Assembly (NCBI RefSeq): GCF_009731465.1
Contig: NZ_AP021887.1
Coordinates: forward strand, 490,001 to 554,000
Source of the DNA: Streptococcus sp. 116-D4
GTDB lineage: Bacteria; Bacillota; Bacilli; Lactobacillales; Streptococcaceae
Direction: 5' to 3'
DNA: 64,000 bases
Under the pieces are notes generated by a model. It was given only the letters and a program-made list of their open reading frames with translations. It searched no databases and had not been told where the DNA came from. Made by a program: the position numbers and the translations under genes. This document shows, piece by piece, positions 26,262 through 36,743 of this stretch (the first letter of the stretch is position 1; every line of letters starts with the position of its first letter).

Positions 26262-26467
26262 ATATTTTATCCTTATATTTCCAGCGAGTAGGAGATGGTG
26301 TGAGTCCTGCATTCCCTATTGATAAGATTATCCTCTCAAAAACTCAAGTCTGAAGTTAGTAGGATTTGACGTTCCCCACGTTACGGGATAAGAGGGAGAA
26401 AGATTAAATCTTTTTCCGAACAAAGGTGGTACCACGATTTTCGTCCTTTTTGGAAGTCGTGGTTTTT
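26262..26467 (+). promoter_or_regulatory. T-box leader of ileS
   Basis: About 205 bases before ileS carry a T-box. The conserved AGGTGGTACCACG sits at 26424-26436. The terminator arm ACCACGA (26431-26437) pairs with TCGTGGT (26457-26463) before a T-run. CAGCGAGTAGGAGATGG near the 5' end is the stem I start, and GACGTTCCCCACGTTACGGG looks like another stem. Uncharged tRNA-Ile would pair with the specifier and the T-box to form the antiterminator. I could not fix the specifier codon with certainty; an ATC at about 26327 is a candidate. Confidence 0.88.
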
Positions 26468-26496
26468 AATTTGTCATTATTTATAAAGGAGATACC

Positions 26497-29289
26497 ATGA
26501 AACTCAAAGATACCCTTAACCTTGGGAAAACAGCTTTCCCAATGCGTGCAGGCCTTCCAACCAAAGAGCCAGTCTGGCAAAAAGAATGGGAAGAAGCAAA
26601 ATTGTACCAACGTCGTCAAGAGTTGAATGAAGGAAAACCTCATTTCACTCTTCATGATGGCCCTCCATACGCTAACGGAAATATCCACGTTGGTCATGCT
26701 ATGAACAAGATTTCAAAAGATATCATTGTTCGTTCTAAGTCTATGTCAGGATTCTACGCACCATACATTCCAGGGTGGGATACACACGGACTACCAATCG
26801 AGCAAGTTTTGGCAAAACAAGGTGTTAAGCGCAAAGAAATGGACTTGGTTGAATACTTAAAACTTTGCCGTGACTACGCTCTTTCTCAAGTAGATAAACA
26901 ACGTGAAGACTTTAAACGTTTGGGTGTTTCTGGTGACTGGGAAAATCCATATGTAACTTTGACCCCTGATTATGAAGCAGCTCAAATCCGTGTCTTCGGC
27001 GAGATGGCTAATAAGGGTTACATCTACCGTGGTGCCAAGCCAGTTTACTGGTCATGGTCATCTGAGTCTGCCCTTGCTGAAGCAGAGATTGAATACCATG
27101 ACTTGGTTTCAACATCACTTTACTATGCCAATAAGGTCAAGGATGGCAAAGGTGTGTTAGACACTGATACTTACATCGTTGTTTGGACAACAACTCCGTT
27201 TACCATTACAGCTTCTCGTGGTTTGACTGTTGGAGCAGATATTGATTACGTTTTGGTTCAACCTGCTGGTGAAACCCGTAAGTTTGTACTTGCTGCAGAA
27301 TTATTGACTAGCTTGTCTGAGAAATTTGGTTGGGCTGATGTTCAGGTCTTGGCAACTTACCGTGGTCAAGAACTCAACAATATCGTGACAGAACACCCAT
27401 GGGATACTGCAGTAGATGAACTCGTTATCCTGGGTGACCACGTTACGACTGACTCTGGTACTGGTATTGTCCATACAGCCCCTGGTTTTGGTGAGGACGA
27501 CTATAATGTTGGTGTGGCTAATGGTCTTGAAGTTGCTGTGACAGTTAACGAACGCGGAATCATGATGGCTAATGCTGGCGCTGAGTTCGAAGGTCAATTC
27601 TATGACAAGGTGCTTCCAACTGTTATCGAGAAACTTGGTAACCTCCTTCTCGCTCAAGAAGAAATCTCTCACTCATACCCATTTGACTGGCGTACAAAAA
27701 AACCAATCATCTGGCGTGCTGTGCCACAGTGGTTTGCTTCTGTATCAAAATTCCGTCAAGAAATCCTGGATGAAATTGAAAAAGTGAAATTCCATTCAGA
27801 ATGGGGTAAAGTGCGTCTTTACAATATGATCCGTGACCGTGGTGACTGGGTTATCTCTCGTCAACGTGCTTGGGGTGTTCCACTTCCGATCTTCTATGCT
27901 GAAGACGGTACACCAATCATGACAGCTGAAACGATTGAGCATGTAGCTCAACTCTTTGAAGAGCATGGTTCTATCATCTGGTGGGAACGTGATGCTAAAG
28001 ACCTCTTGCCAGAAGGATTTACCCATCCAGGTTCACCAAATGGCGAGTTCAAGAAAGAAACAGATATTATGGATGTTTGGTTTGACTCAGGTTCATCATG
28101 GAATGGTGTTTTGGTAAATCGTCCAAATCTGACTTATCCAGCTGATCTTTATCTTGAAGGTTCTGACCAATACCGTGGTTGGTTCAACTCGTCACTCATC
28201 ACATCTGTTGCTAATCATGGTGTAGCACCATACAAACAAATCTTGTCACAAGGTTTTGCCCTTGACGGTAAAGGTGAGAAGATGTCTAAATCTCTTGGAA
28301 ATACCATTGCTCCAAGTGATGTTGAAAAACAATTTGGTGCGGAAATCTTGCGTCTCTGGGTAACAAGTGTTGACTCAAGCAACGATGTACGTATCTCTAT
28401 GGACATCTTGAGCCAAGTTTCTGAGACTTACCGTAAGATCCGTAACACTCTTCGTTTCTTGATTGCTAACACATCTGACTTTAACCCAGCTGAGGATGCA
28501 GTGGCTTACGAAGAATTACGTTCAGTTGACAAGTACATGACCATTCGCTTTAACCAACTTGTTAAGACCATTCGTGACGCTTATGCGGACTTTGAATTCT
28601 TGACGATTTATAAGGCTCTGGTAAACTTTATCAACGTTGATCTGTCAGCCTTCTACCTTGATTTTGCCAAAGATGTTGTTTACATTGAAGGTGCAAAATC
28701 TCTTGAACGCCGTCAAATGCAAACTGTCTTCTACGATATCCTTGTAAAAATCACCAAACTCTTGACACCGATTCTTCCTCACACATCGGAAGAGATTTGG
28801 TCATACCTTGAATTTGAAGCTGAAGACTTTGTCCAATTGTCAGAATTGCCAGAAGCTGAAACTTTTGCTAATCAAGAAGAAATCTTGGACACATGGGTAG
28901 CCTTCATGGACTTCCGTGGACAAGCTCAAAAAGCCTTGGAAGAAGCTCGTAATGCAAAAGTAATCGGTAAATCGCTTGAAGCACACTTGACAGTTTATCC
29001 AAATGAAGTTGTGAAAACTCTACTCGATGCAGTAAACAGCAATGTAGCTCAACTCTTGATCGTCTCAGAATTGACCATCGCAGAGGGACCAGCTCCAGAA
29101 ACTGCTGTTAGCTTCGAAGATGTAGCCTTCACAGTAGAACGCGCTGCAGGTGAAGTATGTGACCGTTGCCGTCGTATCGATCCAAGTACAGCAGAACGTA
29201 GCTACCACGCAACCATCTGTGACCACTGTGCAAGTATCGTTGAAGAAAACTTTGCGGACGCAATCGCAGAAGGATTTGAAGCGAAATAA
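26497..29289 (+). CDS. ileS: Isoleucyl-tRNA synthetase
   Basis: A 930-residue class I synthetase. HVGH at 64-67 is the HIGH-type motif and KMSKS is at 595-599. The editing domain lies between, with [14 protein letters not shown] at about 229-242. C-terminal zinc ligands are visible as C888, C891, C908 and C911. Length fits the bacterial type. Controlled by the T-box leader, so expression should rise when isoleucine is short. A strong terminator follows at 29351. Confidence 0.97.
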   Translation: MKLKDTLNLGKTAFPMRAGLPTKEPVWQKEWEEAKLYQRRQELNEGKPHFTLHDGPPYANGNIHVGHAMNKISKDIIVRSKSMSGFYAPYIPGWDTHGLPIEQVLAKQGVKRKEMDLVEYLKLCRDYALSQVDKQREDFKRLGVSGDWENPYVTLTPDYEAAQIRVFGEMANKGYIYRGAKPVYWSWSSESALAEAEIEYHDLVSTSLYYANKVKDGKGVLDTDTYIVVWTTTPFTITASRGLTVGADIDYVLVQPAGETRKFVLAAELLTSLSEKFGWADVQVLATYRGQELNNIVTEHPWDTAVDELVILGDHVTTDSGTGIVHTAPGFGEDDYNVGVANGLEVAVTVNERGIMMANAGAEFEGQFYDKVLPTVIEKLGNLLLAQEEISHSYPFDWRTKKPIIWRAVPQWFASVSKFRQEILDEIEKVKFHSEWGKVRLYNMIRDRGDWVISRQRAWGVPLPIFYAEDGTPIMTAETIEHVAQLFEEHGSIIWWERDAKDLLPEGFTHPGSPNGEFKKETDIMDVWFDSGSSWNGVLVNRPNLTYPADLYLEGSDQYRGWFNSSLITSVANHGVAPYKQILSQGFALDGKGEKMSKSLGNTIAPSDVEKQFGAEILRLWVTSVDSSNDVRISMDILSQVSETYRKIRNTLRFLIANTSDFNPAEDAVAYEELRSVDKYMTIRFNQLVKTIRDAYADFEFLTIYKALVNFINVDLSAFYLDFAKDVVYIEGAKSLERRQMQTVFYDILVKITKLLTPILPHTSEEIWSYLEFEAEDFVQLSELPEAETFANQEEILDTWVAFMDFRGQAQKALEEARNAKVIGKSLEAHLTVYPNEVVKTLLDAVNSNVAQLLIVSELTIAEGPAPETAVSFEDVAFTVERAAGEVCDRCRRIDPSTAERSYHATICDHCASIVEENFADAIAEGFEAK

Positions 29290-29350
29290 GGTTGAAAAGT
29301 CTAGGGAAGACTCAATTTGAGAAGAAAAGACAACTAATCTTATAGTCTAT

Positions 29351-29400
29351 AAAACGTATTGTATCAAGTTTTTGAACGCCTGATATGATGCGTTTTTATT
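29351..29400 (+). terminator. Intrinsic terminator after ileS
   Basis: A 16-bp imperfect stem (AAAACGTATTGTATCA against TGATATGATGCGTTTT, with three G-U pairs) and a 14-base loop, followed by TTTT. Confidence 0.85.
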
Positions 29401-29403
29401 ATG

Positions 29404-29461
29404 TAATACTCAATGAAAATCAATGAGCAAACTAGAAAACCAGCTGCAGGTTGCTCAAATA
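29404..29461. repeat. Truncated BOX element
   Basis: Starts ATACTCAATGAAAATCAATG and runs through GAGCAAACTAGAAAACCAGC to GGTTGCTCAAA, matching one end of BOX. The rest of the BOX is missing. Its ATG becomes the first codon of the next ORF. Confidence 0.8.
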
Positions 29462-29727
29462 CCCAGAGTCCTGAATTAACTGCATCTACAACAGTTGCAG
29501 GAGTTTTACTTCCAACTGTTTTAAAAATTGCTATTTTAGTTTTAGGAATTGTTCCAATTGTATACTATAAGGGAGAAAGTCGTGTTGGTTCGGCTCCTTC
29601 TGTTTTATTAATCGTATGTTCTGTGGTAGGATTGATTCCATTTTTAGGCTGGATTGGTGGAATCGTACTTGTCATCGGAGGAGCTTTGTACTTGTCAAGC
29701 TTGAAACAATTCAAAATTGAAGGATAA
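29413..29727 (+). CDS. Small membrane protein with a BOX-derived N-terminus
   Basis: A 104-residue frame. About the first 16 codons (MKINEQTRKPAAGCSN) lie in a truncated BOX repeat. The remainder looks like a genuine membrane protein, with hydrophobic segments at about 37-53 (LKIAILVLGIVPIVYY) and about 66-95. No ATG, GTG or TTG lies in frame between the BOX start codon and the hydrophobic part. No ribosome site precedes the ATG, and the ileS terminator ends only 12 bases before it, leaving no room for a promoter. It is therefore either a gene whose 5' end was replaced by the BOX or a silent 5'-truncated remnant. A terminator follows. Family not recognised. Confidence 0.55.
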   Translation: MKINEQTRKPAAGCSNTQSPELTASTTVAGVLLPTVLKIAILVLGIVPIVYYKGESRVGSAPSVLLIVCSVVGLIPFLGWIGGIVLVIGGALYLSSLKQFKIEG

Positions 29728-29736
29728 GTTATTCTA

Positions 29737-29766
29737 GGAGAAGAGTCGAAGAGCTCTTCTCCTTTT
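29737..29766 (+). terminator. Intrinsic terminator
   Basis: Perfect 9-bp stem GGAGAAGAG/CTCTTCTCC, 8-base loop, then TTTT. Ends the membrane-protein ORF. Confidence 0.85.
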
Positions 29767-29860
29767 AATCGATTTTGACTAGCTTTTTTGTGAAAAATTG
29801 TGTAAAATAGAATAGATAAACGAGGGGAAACCTCGGAAAATTTAAAGGAGAATCCATCTA

Positions 29861-30553
29861 ATGGTAAAATTGGTTTTTGCTCGCCACGGTGAGTCTGAAT
29901 GGAACAAAGCTAACCTTTTCACTGGTTGGGCTGATGTTGATTTGTCTGAAAAAGGTACACAACAAGCGATTGACGCTGGTAAATTGATCAAAGAAGCTGG
30001 TATCGAATTTGACCAAGCTTACACTTCAGTATTGAAACGCGCGATCAAAACAACTAACTTGGCTCTTGAAGCTTCTGACCAATTGTGGGTTCCAGTTGAA
30101 AAATCATGGCGCTTGAACGAACGTCACTACGGTGGTTTGACTGGTAAAAACAAAGCTGAAGCAGCTGAACAATTTGGTGATGAGCAAGTTCACATCTGGC
30201 GTCGTTCATACGATGTATTGCCTCCAGCAATGGATCGCAATGATGAGCATTCAGCTCACACTGACCGTCGTTACGCTTCACTTGACGATTCAGTTATTCC
30301 AGATGCTGAAAACTTGAAAGTAACTTTGGAACGTGCTCTTCCATTCTGGGAAGATAAAATCGCTCCAGCTCTTAAAGATGGTAAAAACGTATTCGTAGGA
30401 GCTCACGGTAACTCAATCCGTGCCCTTGTAAAACACATCAAAGGTTTGTCTGATGACGAAATCATGGACGTGGAAATCCCTAACTTCCCACCATTGGTAT
30501 TCGAATTCGACGAAAAATTGAACGTAGTTTCTGAATACTACCTTGGAAAATAA
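29861..30553 (+). CDS. gpmA: 2,3-bisphosphoglycerate-dependent phosphoglycerate mutase
   Basis: A 230-residue glycolytic mutase interconverting 3- and 2-phosphoglycerate. The phosphohistidine is H9 in [10 protein letters not shown], the acid is E87 in LNERHYGG, and the second His is H182 in GAHGNSIRA. Length is standard. It has AAAGGAGAA as ribosome site, its own terminator at 30565, and codon use typical of highly expressed genes. Confidence 0.97.
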   Translation: MVKLVFARHGESEWNKANLFTGWADVDLSEKGTQQAIDAGKLIKEAGIEFDQAYTSVLKRAIKTTNLALEASDQLWVPVEKSWRLNERHYGGLTGKNKAEAAEQFGDEQVHIWRRSYDVLPPAMDRNDEHSAHTDRRYASLDDSVIPDAENLKVTLERALPFWEDKIAPALKDGKNVFVGAHGNSIRALVKHIKGLSDDEIMDVEIPNFPPLVFEFDEKLNVVSEYYLGK

Positions 30554-30564
30554 TTTATAGACAG

Positions 30565-30593
30565 AAATCCTAGGAATTCCTAGGATTTTTTGT
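30565..30593 (+). terminator. Intrinsic terminator after gpmA
   Basis: Perfect 10-bp stem AAATCCTAGG/CCTAGGATTT with a 4-base AATT loop, followed by further T. Confidence 0.88.
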
Positions 30594-30673
30594 ATTTGCT
30601 GCTGGTTCCCAACTAGTTAAAAAAGCGTTATAATGGTAGTAGGAAGTAATTTATTTGAGAGAGGGTGGGTCTG

Positions 30674-31375
30674 ATGGCTTATATTGAGATGAAACACTGT
30701 TACAAACGTTATCAGGTTGGGGACACGGAGATTGTGGCCAATCGTGATGTGAATTTTGAGATTGAAAAGGGTGAATTGGTGATTATTTTAGGTGCATCTG
30801 GTGCAGGCAAGTCAACGGTTCTTAACCTTCTTGGGGGAATGGATACCAATGATGAGGGGGAAATCTGGATTGATGGTGCCAATATTGCAGATTACAGTTC
30901 CCACCAGCGCACCAATTACCGCCGCAATAATGTCGGCTTTGTTTTTCAGTTTTATAATCTAGTTTCCAATCTAACCGCTAAGGAAAATGTGGAATTAGCT
31001 TCAGAAATCGTGACAGATGCCTTGGATCCTGAGCAAGTCTTGACAGATGTAGGTCTGGCTCATCGTCGCAATAACTTTCCAGCCCAGCTTTCTGGAGGGG
31101 AGCAACAGCGAGTCTCCATTGCACGCGCGGTAGCCAAAAATCCTAAAATTCTCCTTTGTGATGAACCGACAGGCGCCTTGGATTATCAGACGGGGAAGCA
31201 AGTCTTGAAAATCCTCCAAGATATGTCTCGTCAAAAGGGAGCGACGGTGATTATCGTCACTCACAATGGAGCTTTGGCGCCCATTGCTGATCGCGTGATT
31301 CATATGCACGATGCCAGTGTCAAGGATGTGGTGATCAACCAACATCCTCAGGATATTGATACCTTGGAGTACTAG
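30674..31375 (+). CDS. ABC transporter ATP-binding protein (MacB/LolD type)
   Basis: About 233 residues. Walker A is [10 protein letters not shown], the Q-loop region [14 protein letters not shown], the signature LSGGEQQRV and Walker [13 protein letters not shown]; all are typical of ATPases that pair with FtsX/MacB-type permeases. I chose ATG 30674 because GAGAGAGGG lies about 8 bases upstream; the frame can also begin at a GTG at 30665. The permease follows at once. Corresponds to an ABC pair near psaD in pneumococcus. Substrate unknown. Confidence 0.88.
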   Translation: MAYIEMKHCYKRYQVGDTEIVANRDVNFEIEKGELVIILGASGAGKSTVLNLLGGMDTNDEGEIWIDGANIADYSSHQRTNYRRNNVGFVFQFYNLVSNLTAKENVELASEIVTDALDPEQVLTDVGLAHRRNNFPAQLSGGEQQRVSIARAVAKNPKILLCDEPTGALDYQTGKQVLKILQDMSRQKGATVIIVTHNGALAPIADRVIHMHDASVKDVVINQHPQDIDTLEY

Positions 31376-31376
31376 T

Positions 31377-34085
31377 ATGATGAAGCGAAAAACCTATTGG
31401 AAGGACTTAATTCAGTCTTTCACAGGCTCCAAGGGGCGTTTTTTATCCATCTTAACCTTGATGATGTTAGGGTCTCTAGTCCTTGTAGGCCTCAAAGTAA
31501 CCAGTCCCAATATGGAGGCGACTGCCAATGCTTATTTAACAACTGCTCAAACCTTGGATTTGGCAGTCATGTCTAACTATGGTTTGGATCAAGCAGATCA
31601 AGAAGAACTAGAGCAGATAGAGGGCACAGAAGTTGAGTTTGGCTATTTGACAGATGTGACTATGGATAATGGTCAGGATGCCATTCGCCTGTATTCCAAA
31701 CCAGAGCGAATTTCAACCTTTCAACTAAGAGAGGGACGACTTCCTCAGTCAGATCAAGAAATCGCTTTGACCATTCATTTGCAGGGTCAATACAGCGTGG
31801 GACAGGAGGTTAGTTTTAAAGAAAAAGAAGAGGGTCATTCTTCTTTAAAAGACCATACTTATACCATTACTGGTTTTGTGGATTCAGCTGAAATCCTCTC
31901 CCAGCGAGATATGGGCTACGCAGCAAGTGGAAGTGGGACTCTGACAGCCTACGGTGTGATTTTACCGAGTCAGTTTGATCAGAAAGTCTACAATATAGCA
32001 CGTTTGAAATATCAAGATTTAGCAGGCTTAAATGCTTTCTCATTATCTTATGAAGAGAAATCCAAACAGCATCAGGAAGACCTTGAACAATCTTTATCAG
32101 ATAATGGCAAGGCACGTCTGCAACTCTTGAAAAAAGAAGGACAAGAATCTCTAGACAAAGGTCAAGAGACCCTTGACAAGGCTGAAACTAATCTGCAGGA
32201 AGGCAAGCGTCGTTTAGCAACTGCTCGAGCTCGTTTACAGGTTCAAGAAAGTCAACTAGCCTTGCTTTCTCAAGTCCAGAGAGAGCAGGCCAGTGCTCAA
32301 CTTACTCAAGCCAAGCAGGAATTGAGTAAGGAAGAGGGCAAACTAAAGCAGGCTGAACAAAATCTAGCCCAAGAAAAGGAAAAATTAGAAAAACATCAGC
32401 AAGTCTTGGACACTTTGGCCGAACCAAAGTATCAAGTCTATAATCGTCAGACCATGCCAGGTGGCCAGGGATATCTCATGTATAGTAATGCTTCAGCCAG
32501 TATCCGGGCAGTGGGCAATATCTTTCCTGTAGTGCTTTATGCCGTAGCAGCTATGGTGACCTTTACAACTATGACTCGTTTTGTGGATGAAGAGCGAACT
32601 CATGCAGGGATTTTTAAGGCCTTGGGCTATCGCAGTAAGGATATTATCGCCAAATTTCTCCTCTACGGTCTAGTGGCTGGAACTGTCGGAACAGCTCTAG
32701 GTAGTATACTTGGTCATTATTTGCTAGCCGGTGTGATATCAAGTGTCATTACAAAGGGTATGGTAGTGGGAGAAACCCAGATTCAGTTCTATTGGACCTA
32801 TAGTTTGCTGGCTCTTGGCTTGAGTTGGGTGGCGAGTGTGTTGCCAGCCTATTTGGTGGCTCGAAGGGAACTTCATAATGAAGCAGCCCAGCTTTTACTA
32901 CCTAAACCACCTGTCAAAGGAGCTAAAATCTTACTGGAGCGCATCAGTTTTATCTGGCGTCGTCTCAGTTTTACTCATAAGGTAACAGCCCGCAATATCT
33001 TTCGTTATAAGCAAAGGATGTTGATGACGATCTTTGGTGTGGCAGGTTCTGTAGCCCTGCTCTTTGCAGGTTTGGGAATCCAATCCTCTGTAGCAGGAGT
33101 TCCGTCTAGACAGTTTCAACAAATCCAACAGTATCAGATGATAGTCTCTGAAAATCCTAGTGCGACCAATCAAGACAAGGCAGATCTAGAAGAAGTATTA
33201 CAAGGTCAAGATATCCAAGCCTACCAGAAAATCTATTCTAAAACGTTAGACAAGGACTTCAAAGGTAAGGCTGGTCTTCAGACCATCACCCTTATGATGA
33301 CAGAGAAGGAAGATTTGACACCCTTTATCCATCTGCAAGATCATCAGCAGGAGCTGACATTAAAAGATGGCATCGTTATCACAGCTAAACTTGCCCAGTT
33401 GGCAGGTGTCAAGGCTGGGCAGACTCTAGAAATTGGAGGTAAGGAGCTAACGGTCGCCGTTATTACTGAGAACTACGTTGGTCACTTTATTTATATGAGT
33501 CAGGCTAGCTATGAGCAACTTTACGGACAGCTACCCCAAGCCAACACTTATCTGGTCTCGCTAAGGGATACCAGTGCTTCTAGTATCGAAAGACAGGCCG
33601 GCTTACTTATGAATCAATCTGCGGTGTCCAGCGTTGTCCAAAATGCTTCAGCCATTCGACTCTTTGACTCGGTCGCAAGTTCACTCAATCAGACCATGAC
33701 CATCTTGGTCATCGTATCGGTTCTATTGGCTATTGTTATCCTCTACAATCTGACCAATATAAACGTGGCTGAGAGAATCCGTGAACTCTCCACTATCAAG
33801 GTTCTCGGTTTTCATAATAATGAAGTCACCCTCTACATTTACCGTGAGACGATTGTGCTGTCCTTTGTGGGAATCGTATTTGGTCTGGTATCTGGTTTCT
33901 ATTTACACCAATTTTTGATTCAAATGATTTCGCCTGCGACTATTCTCTTTTATCCGCAGGTAGGCTGGGAAGTCTACGTAATCCCAGTGGTAGCAGTAAG
34001 CATCATTTTGACCTTGCTTGGTTTCTTTGTCAATCATCATCTGAGAAAGGTTGATATGCTTGAAGCCTTGAAATCTATAGAGTAA
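31377..34085 (+). CDS. FtsX/MacB-family ABC transporter permease with coiled coil
   Basis: About 902 residues. One helix near the N-terminus (about residues 18-38) is followed by a large extracellular part. That part includes a coiled coil rich in Gln, Glu, Lys and Leu (roughly 250-345, for example QAKQELSKEEGKLKQAEQ). An FtsX core of helices, a second extracellular region and a final FtsX core with VDMLEALKSIE at the end complete it. The FTTMTRFVDEERTHAGIFKA and ERIRELSTIKVLGF segments are typical FtsX coupling motifs. GGAG lies 8 bases before ATG 31377. Such pairs act in antimicrobial-peptide sensing or mechanotransmission; the substrate is unknown. A BOX follows directly. Confidence 0.86.
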   Translation: MMKRKTYWKDLIQSFTGSKGRFLSILTLMMLGSLVLVGLKVTSPNMEATANAYLTTAQTLDLAVMSNYGLDQADQEELEQIEGTEVEFGYLTDVTMDNGQDAIRLYSKPERISTFQLREGRLPQSDQEIALTIHLQGQYSVGQEVSFKEKEEGHSSLKDHTYTITGFVDSAEILSQRDMGYAASGSGTLTAYGVILPSQFDQKVYNIARLKYQDLAGLNAFSLSYEEKSKQHQEDLEQSLSDNGKARLQLLKKEGQESLDKGQETLDKAETNLQEGKRRLATARARLQVQESQLALLSQVQREQASAQLTQAKQELSKEEGKLKQAEQNLAQEKEKLEKHQQVLDTLAEPKYQVYNRQTMPGGQGYLMYSNASASIRAVGNIFPVVLYAVAAMVTFTTMTRFVDEERTHAGIFKALGYRSKDIIAKFLLYGLVAGTVGTALGSILGHYLLAGVISSVITKGMVVGETQIQFYWTYSLLALGLSWVASVLPAYLVARRELHNEAAQLLLPKPPVKGAKILLERISFIWRRLSFTHKVTARNIFRYKQRMLMTIFGVAGSVALLFAGLGIQSSVAGVPSRQFQQIQQYQMIVSENPSATNQDKADLEEVLQGQDIQAYQKIYSKTLDKDFKGKAGLQTITLMMTEKEDLTPFIHLQDHQQELTLKDGIVITAKLAQLAGVKAGQTLEIGGKELTVAVITENYVGHFIYMSQASYEQLYGQLPQANTYLVSLRDTSASSIERQAGLLMNQSAVSSVVQNASAIRLFDSVASSLNQTMTILVIVSVLLAIVILYNLTNINVAERIRELSTIKVLGFHNNEVTLYIYRETIVLSFVGIVFGLVSGFYLHQFLIQMISPATILFYPQVGWEVYVIPVVAVSIILTLLGFFVNHHLRKVDMLEALKSIE

Positions 34086-34224
34086 TACACAATGAAAATC
34101 AAAGAGCAATAGCCGCTGGTTGCTCAAAACACCGTTTTGAGGTTGCAGATAGAACTGACGAAGTCAGTTACATATATCTACGACAAGGCGACGCTGACGT
34201 GGTTTGAAGAGATTTTCAAAGAGT
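34085..34224. repeat. BOX element
   Basis: Begins at the stop codon of the permease gene with ATACACAATGAAAATCAAAG, contains CAAAACACCGTTTTG and GAACTGACGAAGTCAGTT, and ends ACGTGGTTTGAAGAG...CAAAGAGT. Confidence 0.9.
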
Positions 34225-34270
34225 CAGGCAGTTCTTTTTAGCTGATTGATCTTATATTTACTCGTAAACA

Positions 34271-34320
34271 AAAATCCTCCGTTTCAAAGAGTAGGGAACT
34301 CTTTGTGACAGAGGATTTTT
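34271..34320. terminator. Bidirectional terminator beside tpx
   Basis: Two nested inverted repeats: outer AAAATCCTC/GAGGATTTT and inner CAAAGAGT/ACTCTTTG, with T-runs on both strands. It ends tpx leftward and could stop transcripts from the ABC genes rightward. Confidence 0.88.
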
Positions 34321-34321
34321 T

Positions 34322-34813
34322 CTATAGGGCTTTAGCAGCTGCAATTGCGGCTTCAAAGTTTGGTTCTGAGTTGATATTGTCCACGTATTCAACGTAGCGA
34401 ATCGTATTGTCAGTATCGAGGACAAAGACTGCGCGTGCCAAAAAGTGCCACTCATTGATTAAGAGAGCATAATCACGTCCAAAGGAATGGTCGAAATAGT
34501 CTGAGAGCATGATGGCATTTTCAATACCTTCAGCACCGCACCAACGTTTTTGGGCAAAAGGGAGATCCAAGGAAACAGTCAAGACAACTGTATTATCCAG
34601 TCCAGCCAGTTCTTCATTAAAACGACGCGTTTGAGTTGAGCAGATGCCTGTATCGATAGAAGGCACGACACTTAAGACTTTTTTCTTCCCATCAAAATCA
34701 GCCAGAGATTTTTTAGAAAGGTCTGTTGTAGTGAGTGAAAAGTCAAGTGCCTTGTCGCCGACTTGTAGTTGTTTACCTGAAAAGCTAACAGGATTTCCGA
34801 GAAAAGTTACCAT
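34322..34813 (-). CDS. tpx: Thiol peroxidase (PsaD)
   Basis: A 163-residue atypical 2-Cys peroxiredoxin. Peroxidatic C58 is in [13 protein letters not shown] and resolving C92 in KRWCGAEG. It reduces peroxides using thioredoxin. I chose the ATG giving [17 protein letters not shown] lies about 7 bases upstream on the minus strand, and the nine-residue longer frame has no such site. Its location next to psaA matches the pneumococcal psa locus. A possible promoter (TTGGAA, 18 bases, TAAAAT) lies just upstream. Confidence 0.95.
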   Translation of the reverse strand: MVTFLGNPVSFSGKQLQVGDKALDFSLTTTDLSKKSLADFDGKKKVLSVVPSIDTGICSTQTRRFNEELAGLDNTVVLTVSLDLPFAQKRWCGAEGIENAIMLSDYFDHSFGRDYALLINEWHFLARAVFVLDTDNTIRYVEYVDNINSEPNFEAAIAAAKAL

Positions 34814-34894
34814 AAAATACTCCAATCTTTTTTCTTCCATTTTAGCTGAATCAGTCGGAATTTTCCAATGATTTGACTGGAAATATGGACATAG

Positions 34895-34927
34895 AAAAAC
34901 GCCAGCTCACGTGAGAATGACGTTTTT
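34895..34927 (-). terminator. Terminator after psaA
   Basis: Outer stem AAAAACG/CGTTTTT with an inner CTC-ACGT-GAG pairing; T-runs on both sides. It separates psaA from tpx on the minus strand. Confidence 0.7.
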
Positions 34928-34933
34928 AGAAAT

Positions 34934-35863
34934 TTATTTAGATAATCCTTCAGCAATCTTGTCAAGGTTGTATTTCATCATGTTGTAGTAGCTATCGCCT
35001 TCTTTACCTTGTTCTGCGATAGAGTCAGTAAAGATTTGAGCGTAGATTGGGATATTTGTGTCTTGTGAAACAGTCTTCATTGGACGGTCATCGACACTTG
35101 ATTCTACAAAGAGTGATGGAACTTTTGTTTGGCGAAGTTTTTCAACCAAGGTCTTGATTTGGTCAGGAGTTCCTTCTTCTTCAGTATTGATTTCCCAGAT
35201 GTAGGCACTTGGGACACCATAGGCTTTAGAGAAGTATTTGAATGCTCCTTCGCTGGTTACAATGAGTTTCTTTTCAGCAGGGATGTTATTAAATTTATCC
35301 TTACTTTCTTTATCAAGTTTGTCTAACTTATCAGTATATTCTTTGAGATTTTTTTCATAAAATTCTTTGTTGTTAGGGTCTTTGGCGCTTAATTGTTTGG
35401 CAATATTTTTAGCAAAGATAATCCCATTTTCAAGGTTAAGCCAAGCGTGTGGATCTTCTTTTCCTTTTTCATTTTTTCCTTCAAGATAGATAACTTCAAC
35501 GCCTTCACTAACTGCAAAGTAGTCTTTATTTTCAGTTTTCTTGGCATTTTCTACCAATTTTGTAAACCAGGCATTGCCACCTGTTTCAAGGTTGATACCG
35601 TTGTAGAAAATGAGGTCAGCCTCAGAAGTTTTCTTAACATCTTCAGGGAGTGGTTCGTATTCGTGTGGGTCTTGACCAATCGGAACGATACTGTGAAGAT
35701 CAGTCTTGTCACCAGCAATATTTTTAGTAATATCGGCGATGATTGAGTTTGTAGCAACAACTTTTAGTTTTTGACCAGAAGCTGCATCTTTTTTTCCGCT
35801 AGCACATGCTACAAGAACAATAACGGAAAGAAAGAGAACGAATAATGTACCTAATTTTTTCAT
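34934..35863 (-). CDS. psaA: Manganese-binding lipoprotein PsaA
   Basis: A 309-residue cluster A-I metal-binding lipoprotein. The lipobox LVAC gives Cys20. The metal ligands known from PsaA structures are all present: H67, H139, E205 and D280. It delivers Mn2+ (and is blocked by Zn2+) to PsaBC. I chose the start [10 protein letters not shown]; the frame extends four codons further but the ATG here gives the standard length. Last gene of psaBCA on the minus strand, 31 bases after psaC. Confidence 0.97.
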   Translation of the reverse strand: MKKLGTLFVLFLSVIVLVACASGKKDAASGQKLKVVATNSIIADITKNIAGDKTDLHSIVPIGQDPHEYEPLPEDVKKTSEADLIFYNGINLETGGNAWFTKLVENAKKTENKDYFAVSEGVEVIYLEGKNEKGKEDPHAWLNLENGIIFAKNIAKQLSAKDPNNKEFYEKNLKEYTDKLDKLDKESKDKFNNIPAEKKLIVTSEGAFKYFSKAYGVPSAYIWEINTEEEGTPDQIKTLVEKLRQTKVPSLFVESSVDDRPMKTVSQDTNIPIYAQIFTDSIAEQGKEGDSYYNMMKYNLDKIAEGLSK

Positions 35864-35894
35864 TAGATCCTCCAATTTATTGGGGCATTGCCCC

Positions 35895-36743
35895 TTATTT
35901 TAACAAATGTTTATTTTTCAGTTTCAAATATCGTTGTTTTGGAGCGATAAAGAAACTAATGAGAAAGAAACTAGCGGCTGTAAGCACGATACTAGAACCT
36001 GCCGCAACGTTAAAGCTATAACCGATAAAGAGTCCCAAAACTGAAGCTATAGCTCCAAAGGTTGAGGAAAGAAAAATCATACTTTTCAGGCTATTAGCAT
36101 ACAGATAAGCAGTTGCAGCTGGGGTAATCAGCATGGCTACAATCAGGATAGTTCCAACACTTTGCATGGCTGTCACAGACACGAGAGTCAGGAGTACCAT
36201 GAGAAGGTAGTGATAGAAATTGACAGGCATTCCCATGGCTTTAGCCAAGAGTTCATCAAAGGAAGTGATCAAGAGTTGCTTGAAGAAAATCCAGATTAAC
36301 AAGAGAATGACTGCCCCAACACCCATGGTAATAAACATATCCGTATCTTGGACAGCTAGGATATTACCAAAAAGAATATGGAAAAGGTCAGTTGAACTTT
36401 TAGCGACACTAATCAAGATGATACCGAGGGCTAAGAAAGATGAAAAGGTAATGCCGATGGCGGTATCGCTTTTGATAATCGAGTTCCCCTTGATGTAGGT
36501 AATGATGATGGCAGCTAGTAGTCCAAAGACGATGGCTCCAATAAAGAAGTCAATGCCCAAGATAAAGGAGAGGGCTACACCTGGTAAGACAGCATGTGAA
36601 ATGGCATCTCCCATGAGTGACATCCCGCGTAGGATGATGAAACATCCCACAGCACCAGCTACGACCCCGATGACAATAGCTGTTATCAAGGCATTTTGCA
36701 AGAAATGGAAGTTCTGCAATCCATCGATGAATTCTGCAATCAT
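35895..36743 (-). CDS. psaC: Manganese ABC transporter permease PsaC
   Basis: A 282-residue integral membrane protein of the ABC-3 family with about nine hydrophobic helices. The conserved [21 protein letters not shown] is at about residues 39-59, typical of metal-uptake permeases. Its ATG overlaps the psaB stop by four bases, so expression is coupled. Forms the membrane channel with the PsaB ATPase. Confidence 0.95.
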   Translation of the reverse strand: MIAEFIDGLQNFHFLQNALITAIVIGVVAGAVGCFIILRGMSLMGDAISHAVLPGVALSFILGIDFFIGAIVFGLLAAIIITYIKGNSIIKSDTAIGITFSSFLALGIILISVAKSSTDLFHILFGNILAVQDTDMFITMGVGAVILLLIWIFFKQLLITSFDELLAKAMGMPVNFYHYLLMVLLTLVSVTAMQSVGTILIVAMLITPAATAYLYANSLKSMIFLSSTFGAIASVLGLFIGYSFNVAAGSSIVLTAASFFLISFFIAPKQRYLKLKNKHLLK

